From contig CAYPNT010000021.1 in the NCBI GenBank assembly GCA_964412235.1, positions 1 through 35,649 on the forward strand: a stretch of DNA of 35,649 nucleotides. Reading direction: 5' to 3'. This document shows, piece by piece, positions 32,536 through 35,649 of this stretch. The position numbers were made by a program, and so were the translations under genes. Origin of the DNA: JAYZQT01 sp964412235 (GTDB taxonomy: Bacteria; Pseudomonadota; Alphaproteobacteria; MPNO01; UBA830). The notes under the pieces are model-generated. The model was not told the origin of the DNA. It made no database searches and worked only from the letters and a program-made list of their open reading frames with translations. Each line of letters begins with the position of its first letter. Position 1 is the first letter of the stretch.

Positions 32536-33244
32536 GGTTCAGTTAAATTTCTGGATGACGGTTAGTGCGCTTCCCGTATTCTTACTGCTCATCGGATTAG
32601 GGACCTGGCAGCTCGAAAGATTGAAATGGAAAGAAAAAGTTATTTCGGAGCGAATGCAGAGGTACTCGGCGCCCCTACTCACTATCGGTGATATCATGGA
32701 TCAACAACTATCGGCTCTTGAGTTTAGGAGAGTAAGCGTCGGCGGAAGATATGTACACGCAAAAGAAATACTCGTGCTCAATAAAGTTTGGCGAGGGCAT
32801 CCAGGCTTTCATTTGATTACTCCATTTAAAACTCATATTGGCGGAACGGTGCTTGTAAACAGGGGTTGGGTTCCTATGGGTTGGCCGGAACACAAATCTC
32901 CGCAAGGACAGGCCGAAGGTCCTATAGAACTCATCGGAAATATACGTCTTGATGGCCAAAAGAATTTTTGGATACCTGATAATGAACCTAATAAAAATTT
33001 ATGGTTCTTTATCGATGTTAAGCAGATGGCAGCTCAGATCGGCTTAAAAGATTATTATCCATATTTAATTGAGCTCAGATCCAGAAAAAAGTCTGTAGGT
33101 TTTCCAAAGGCTCAACGAGAGCGTATCAATGTTCGTAATAAACACTTTGAATATGCCGTTACTTGGTACGCGCTTGCCATCACCTTAATCATAATCTTTG
33201 TCGCGTTCCACATTATAAAACGTGAGGACAAAGCTTCTGAGTAG
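32519..33244 (+). CDS. SURF1-family cytochrome oxidase biogenesis protein
   Basis: A 241-residue SURF1 homologue, involved in heme A handling during aa3 oxidase assembly. The layout is the family's: an N-terminal transmembrane helix (about 11-28, ending LGTWQLERLKWKEK), a periplasmic domain with the motif VLVNRGWVP and a C-terminal transmembrane helix (about 212-232, TWYALAITLIIIFVAF). The HPGFHLITPF segment in the middle also matches. It starts within the end of the DUF983 gene and its last 23 bases overlap the carboxypeptidase gene, so the coupling continues. The gene symbol is often given as surf1 or shy1 in this context. Confidence 0.93.
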   Translation: MLKIRRVQLNFWMTVSALPVFLLLIGLGTWQLERLKWKEKVISERMQRYSAPLLTIGDIMDQQLSALEFRRVSVGGRYVHAKEILVLNKVWRGHPGFHLITPFKTHIGGTVLVNRGWVPMGWPEHKSPQGQAEGPIELIGNIRLDGQKNFWIPDNEPNKNLWFFIDVKQMAAQIGLKDYYPYLIELRSRKKSVGFPKAQRERINVRNKHFEYAVTWYALAITLIIIFVAFHIIKREDKASE

Positions 33245-34724
33245 CGCCTATATCCAGCTAGAAAAGCGCTTCCGCAGGGTAGGAACCCTCAAGGAGGTAA
33301 TTGGGTTACTGCATTGGGATATGTCTGTAATGATGCCGAGGGGGAGTGCTGTCGCGCGGACAGAGCAGTTAACTGTCCTCAAGGTCAGTGTTCACGAGAT
33401 TCTAAATGATCCTAGGCTTGGAGATCTGCTGACGGAAGTAGAGGAAACCCAGCTTGATGAGCCCTGGAAAGCGGCAAATATACGCGAAATGCGTCGAGTT
33501 TGGATACACGCGAATGCGGTTGAACTAGAGCTTGTAGAGGCACTGAGCCGCGCTTGTTCAGAGTGCGAATTACGATGGCGCGAAGCTCGGCCAAATAGCG
33601 ATTTTAAGTCGGTGCTGTCGTCTCTTTCCGAGGTCTTGAATCTCACGCGTCAGTCCGGTGTGTCTAGGGCGGAGGTGCTCGGATGTTCGCCATATGAGGC
33701 ACTTCTTGATGAATATGAACCTGATGCAAAAACCGAATTGCTGGACAAATATTTTGCAGATCTTTCTAGTTTTCTTCCAAGTTTTTTACAAACTGTCATA
33801 GAAAAGCAAGGGGAACAAAAACCAGGAGAGCTCCCGGCGGGCCCGTTCTCGATAGAACAACAGCGCACTCTCGGAAAAAAGCTTATGGAGGTTTTAGGTT
33901 TTAATTTTGAACGTGGCCGGTTGGACAGCAGTCTTCATCCGTTCTGCGGTGGCGTCCCCGACGACATACGCATTACCACAAGGTACACCGATGCCGATTT
34001 TACTCAAAGTTTGATGGGGGTTTTGCACGAAACTGGCCATGCACTCTATGAGTGCGGGCTTCCCCCGAATTGGCGTTATCAACCAGTTGGTGCGGCACGC
34101 GGTATGGCCCTGCATGAGAGCCAATCTCTTCTAATAGAGATGCAAGCATGTCGTAGCCGAGAGTTTTTGAGTTTCGCGGCTCCCTTAATGCGTGAGGCCT
34201 TTTCGGGGGCAGGCCGGGCATGGGAGGTCGAAAATCTGCATCGGTTATATACAAAAGTCGAACCGGGCTTCATTCGGGTCGATGCGGACGAAGTTACCTA
34301 TCCGGCCCATGTGATTCTGAGATACCGATTGGAGCGGGGATTAATTAAAGGGGACATTGCATTAGTGGACCTACCAGCAGCGTGGAATGATGGAATGATC
34401 GAACTATTGGGTATCTGTCCGCCGAATGATAGCCTCGGGTGTTTGCAAGACATTCATTGGTATGATGGAGCTTGGGGCTATTTTCCCACCTATACAATGG
34501 GTGCTCTTGCGGCTGCCCAATTGTTCGCATCGGCAACCAAAGGACTTCCAAATATTCCCACTGCTATTTCAGAGGGCAATTTCGACCCATTAGTAGACTG
34601 GATGCGTGAAAACGTTCATTCGCATGGCTCCTTTTATAGTACGGAGCAATTGATTGAAGCCGCTACCGGTCGCCCACTAGACACTTCTGATTTTAAAGAG
34701 CATCTATCGGTTCGGTATGGCTGA
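33222..34724 (+). CDS. M32-family carboxypeptidase (Taq-type metallocarboxypeptidase)
   Basis: A 500-residue zinc carboxypeptidase of peptidase family M32. It is a largely helical cytoplasmic enzyme that removes C-terminal amino acids. The HExxH motif is HETGH at residues 269-273, with the downstream HESQS (298-302) carrying the third ligand Glu299. The family-specific HPFCGG (239-244) and DIRITTRY (248-255) precede it. The length is normal for M32. The GTG at 33222 lies inside surf1 (23-bp overlap) and gives a family-like N-terminus. Its place between surf1 and thrC at the end of the cox cluster is unusual; I do not know of a functional link to the oxidase. Confidence 0.93.
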   Translation: MRTKLLSSAYIQLEKRFRRVGTLKEVIGLLHWDMSVMMPRGSAVARTEQLTVLKVSVHEILNDPRLGDLLTEVEETQLDEPWKAANIREMRRVWIHANAVELELVEALSRACSECELRWREARPNSDFKSVLSSLSEVLNLTRQSGVSRAEVLGCSPYEALLDEYEPDAKTELLDKYFADLSSFLPSFLQTVIEKQGEQKPGELPAGPFSIEQQRTLGKKLMEVLGFNFERGRLDSSLHPFCGGVPDDIRITTRYTDADFTQSLMGVLHETGHALYECGLPPNWRYQPVGAARGMALHESQSLLIEMQACRSREFLSFAAPLMREAFSGAGRAWEVENLHRLYTKVEPGFIRVDADEVTYPAHVILRYRLERGLIKGDIALVDLPAAWNDGMIELLGICPPNDSLGCLQDIHWYDGAWGYFPTYTMGALAAAQLFASATKGLPNIPTAISEGNFDPLVDWMRENVHSHGSFYSTEQLIEAATGRPLDTSDFKEHLSVRYG

Positions 34725-34746
34725 AAACTCCCCTGATTAATTAGGT

Positions 34747-34774
34747 TTGACAAGAATGGTCACCTCACTAAATT
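34747..34774 (+). promoter_or_regulatory. sigma70-like promoter for thrC
   Basis: TTGACA (34747-34752), a perfect -35, is followed by a 16-base spacer and TAAATT (34769-34774). Transcription would start roughly 18 bases before the thrC TTG. This suggests that thrC is not wholly dependent on the cox operon transcript. Confidence 0.45.
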
Positions 34775-34786
34775 CCGCATCACTGT

Positions 34787-34791
34787 AAGGA
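34787..34791 (+). promoter_or_regulatory. Shine-Dalgarno that sets the thrC TTG start
   Basis: AAGGA lies seven bases upstream of the TTG at 34799. This supports the TTG as start; no ATG is in frame near the conserved N-terminus. Confidence 0.6.
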
Positions 34792-34798
34792 TCTAGGT

Positions 34799-35649
34799 TT
34801 GAAATACATTTCTACCCGAGGATGTGCGCCCCAACTTGCATTCGACGAAGTATTATTGGCCGGCCTAGCTGATGATGGAGGATTATATGTCCCATCATAT
34901 TGGCCTCAGTTCTCCTCTGAAGAGCTAGCCTCTATGGCCGGAAATTCATATGCCGAAGTGGCATATCGTATTATCCGACCCTTTACAGACGGGACCATCG
35001 AAGATGACACTCTGCAACGCATAATTATTGATACATATACGTCTTTTAACCATGATTTGGTGGCACCTCTTAAGGAAATCGGTCCGAACGAATGGATTCT
35101 TGAGCTTTTTCATGGTCCGACGCTCGCCTTCAAAGATTTTGCTTTGCAAGTTATTGGCCGAATGTTTGATCATGTTCTGTCCGCTAATCATAAGCGGGTC
35201 ACAATAGTTGGTGCAACTTCGGGGGATACAGGCTCAGCTGCGATAGAGGCCTGCCGCGATCGTTCCGCATTAGATGTTTTTATTCTTTTTCCAGAGGGAA
35301 AAATTTCCCGTGTGCAGCAACGTCAAATGACGACAGTGGCCAGTCAAAACGTTCATGCAGTGGCTGTTGAGGGCACCTTTGATGATTGCCAAGACCTGGT
35401 TAAAGGAATGTTCAATGACAAAGATTTTCGTGACACTAATAGTCTTGCAGCGGTCAATTCTATTAATTGGGCCCGTGTAATGGTGCAAATCGCATACTAC
35501 TTTTATGCTGGGGTGCGCTTGGGCGCACCCCAGAAAAAGGTGAGTTTTTCTGTTCCAACAGGAAACTTCGGAAATGTTCTCGCTGGATGGGCTGCTTGGA
35601 AGTGTGGATTGCCAGTTGATCGAATTGTAATTGGCACTAATAGCAATGA
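34799..35649 (+). CDS. thrC: threonine synthase, 3' end outside window
   Basis: The first 283 codons of a PLP-dependent threonine synthase, which converts O-phosphohomoserine to threonine. I translated it directly because it is cut by the right edge. The N-terminus MKYISTRG and the segment GLADDGGLYVP are typical. The PLP lysine is Lys112 in GPTLAFKDFALQ, followed by GATSGDTGSAAI, the phosphate-binding region, and SVPTGNFGNVLAGW. The longer second-domain layout is that of the E. coli-type enzyme. The start is TTG at 34799, set by AAGGA seven bases upstream. thrC following the cox genes is a known alphaproteobacterial arrangement. Confidence 0.94.
   Translation, partial: MKYISTRGCAPQLAFDEVLLAGLADDGGLYVPSYWPQFSSEELASMAGNSYAEVAYRIIRPFTDGTIEDDTLQRIIIDTYTSFNHDLVAPLKEIGPNEWILELFHGPTLAFKDFALQVIGRMFDHVLSANHKRVTIVGATSGDTGSAAIEACRDRSALDVFILFPEGKISRVQQRQMTTVASQNVHAVAVEGTFDDCQDLVKGMFNDKDFRDTNSLAAVNSINWARVMVQIAYYFYAGVRLGAPQKKVSFSVPTGNFGNVLAGWAAWKCGLPVDRIVIGTNSN

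Noticed and set aside
1..35649. Mobile elements, CRISPR arrays, prophage genes, tRNA or rRNA genes, toxin-antitoxin pairs.
   Set aside because: None was seen on reading; gene order and content are those of a conserved alphaproteobacterial core region.

Overview
The window reads as a compact stretch of chromosome from an alphaproteobacterium, probably a free-living aerobe of a marine or Rhodospirillales-like type. The main clues are the C4-pathway 5-aminolevulinate synthase (hemA), the aa3-type oxidase cluster coxB-coxA-ctaB-(small membrane protein)-ctaG-coxC-DUF983-surf1 followed by thrC, the xseB-ispA-dxs-tlyA order, and the 17-kDa-antigen-like lipoprotein. G+C looks moderate by eye (not computed). 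I saw no insertion sequence, integrase, CRISPR array, rRNA or tRNA. Almost everything is intact core metabolism, with many 4-bp ATGA overlaps that mark operons.

Layout. (1) 1-6460, minus strand: a soeABC-like cytoplasmic sulfite dehydrogenase (molybdoprotein, four-cluster Fe-S protein, membrane anchor), then an alpha/beta hydrolase and a luciferase-like flavin monooxygenase that runs off the left edge. (2) 6632-8444, plus strand, divergent: a persulfide dioxygenase-like metallo-beta-lactamase protein and a class II HDAC-like deacylase. (3) 8521-12391, plus: xseB, ispA, dxs and tlyA; tlyA seems to start at a CTG codon placed directly after the dxs stop. (4) 12418-14954, minus: aroC, fabI and a glycine-zipper lipoprotein. 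(5) 15153-16737, plus: pdxH and a double-domain universal stress protein. (6) 16851-19314, minus: hemA and moaA. (7) 19526-22086, plus: a tightly overlapping operon of fdhD, an uncharacterised GIY-YIG-like protein, mobA and a ModE-type regulator. (8) ubiA (minus), rsmE and gshA (plus), tldD (minus). (9) 27108-33244, plus: the cytochrome c oxidase cluster, followed by an M32 carboxypeptidase and the start of threonine synthase, cut by the right edge.

How the parts connect. Molybdenum links two regions: the soeA product needs bis-MGD cofactor, and moaA, mobA and fdhD serve that cofactor. The moaA-fdhD intergenic region carries a dyad, CGTTAT-N12-ATAACG, built like a ModE operator, and the fdhD operon ends with a ModE-type gene. 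Sulfur links another set: the persulfide dioxygenase would make sulfite, soeABC would oxidise sulfite to sulfate, and the adjacent flavin monooxygenase could be a further, speculative, sulfite source. The least described gene is the GIY-YIG-like protein inside the molybdenum-cofactor operon.
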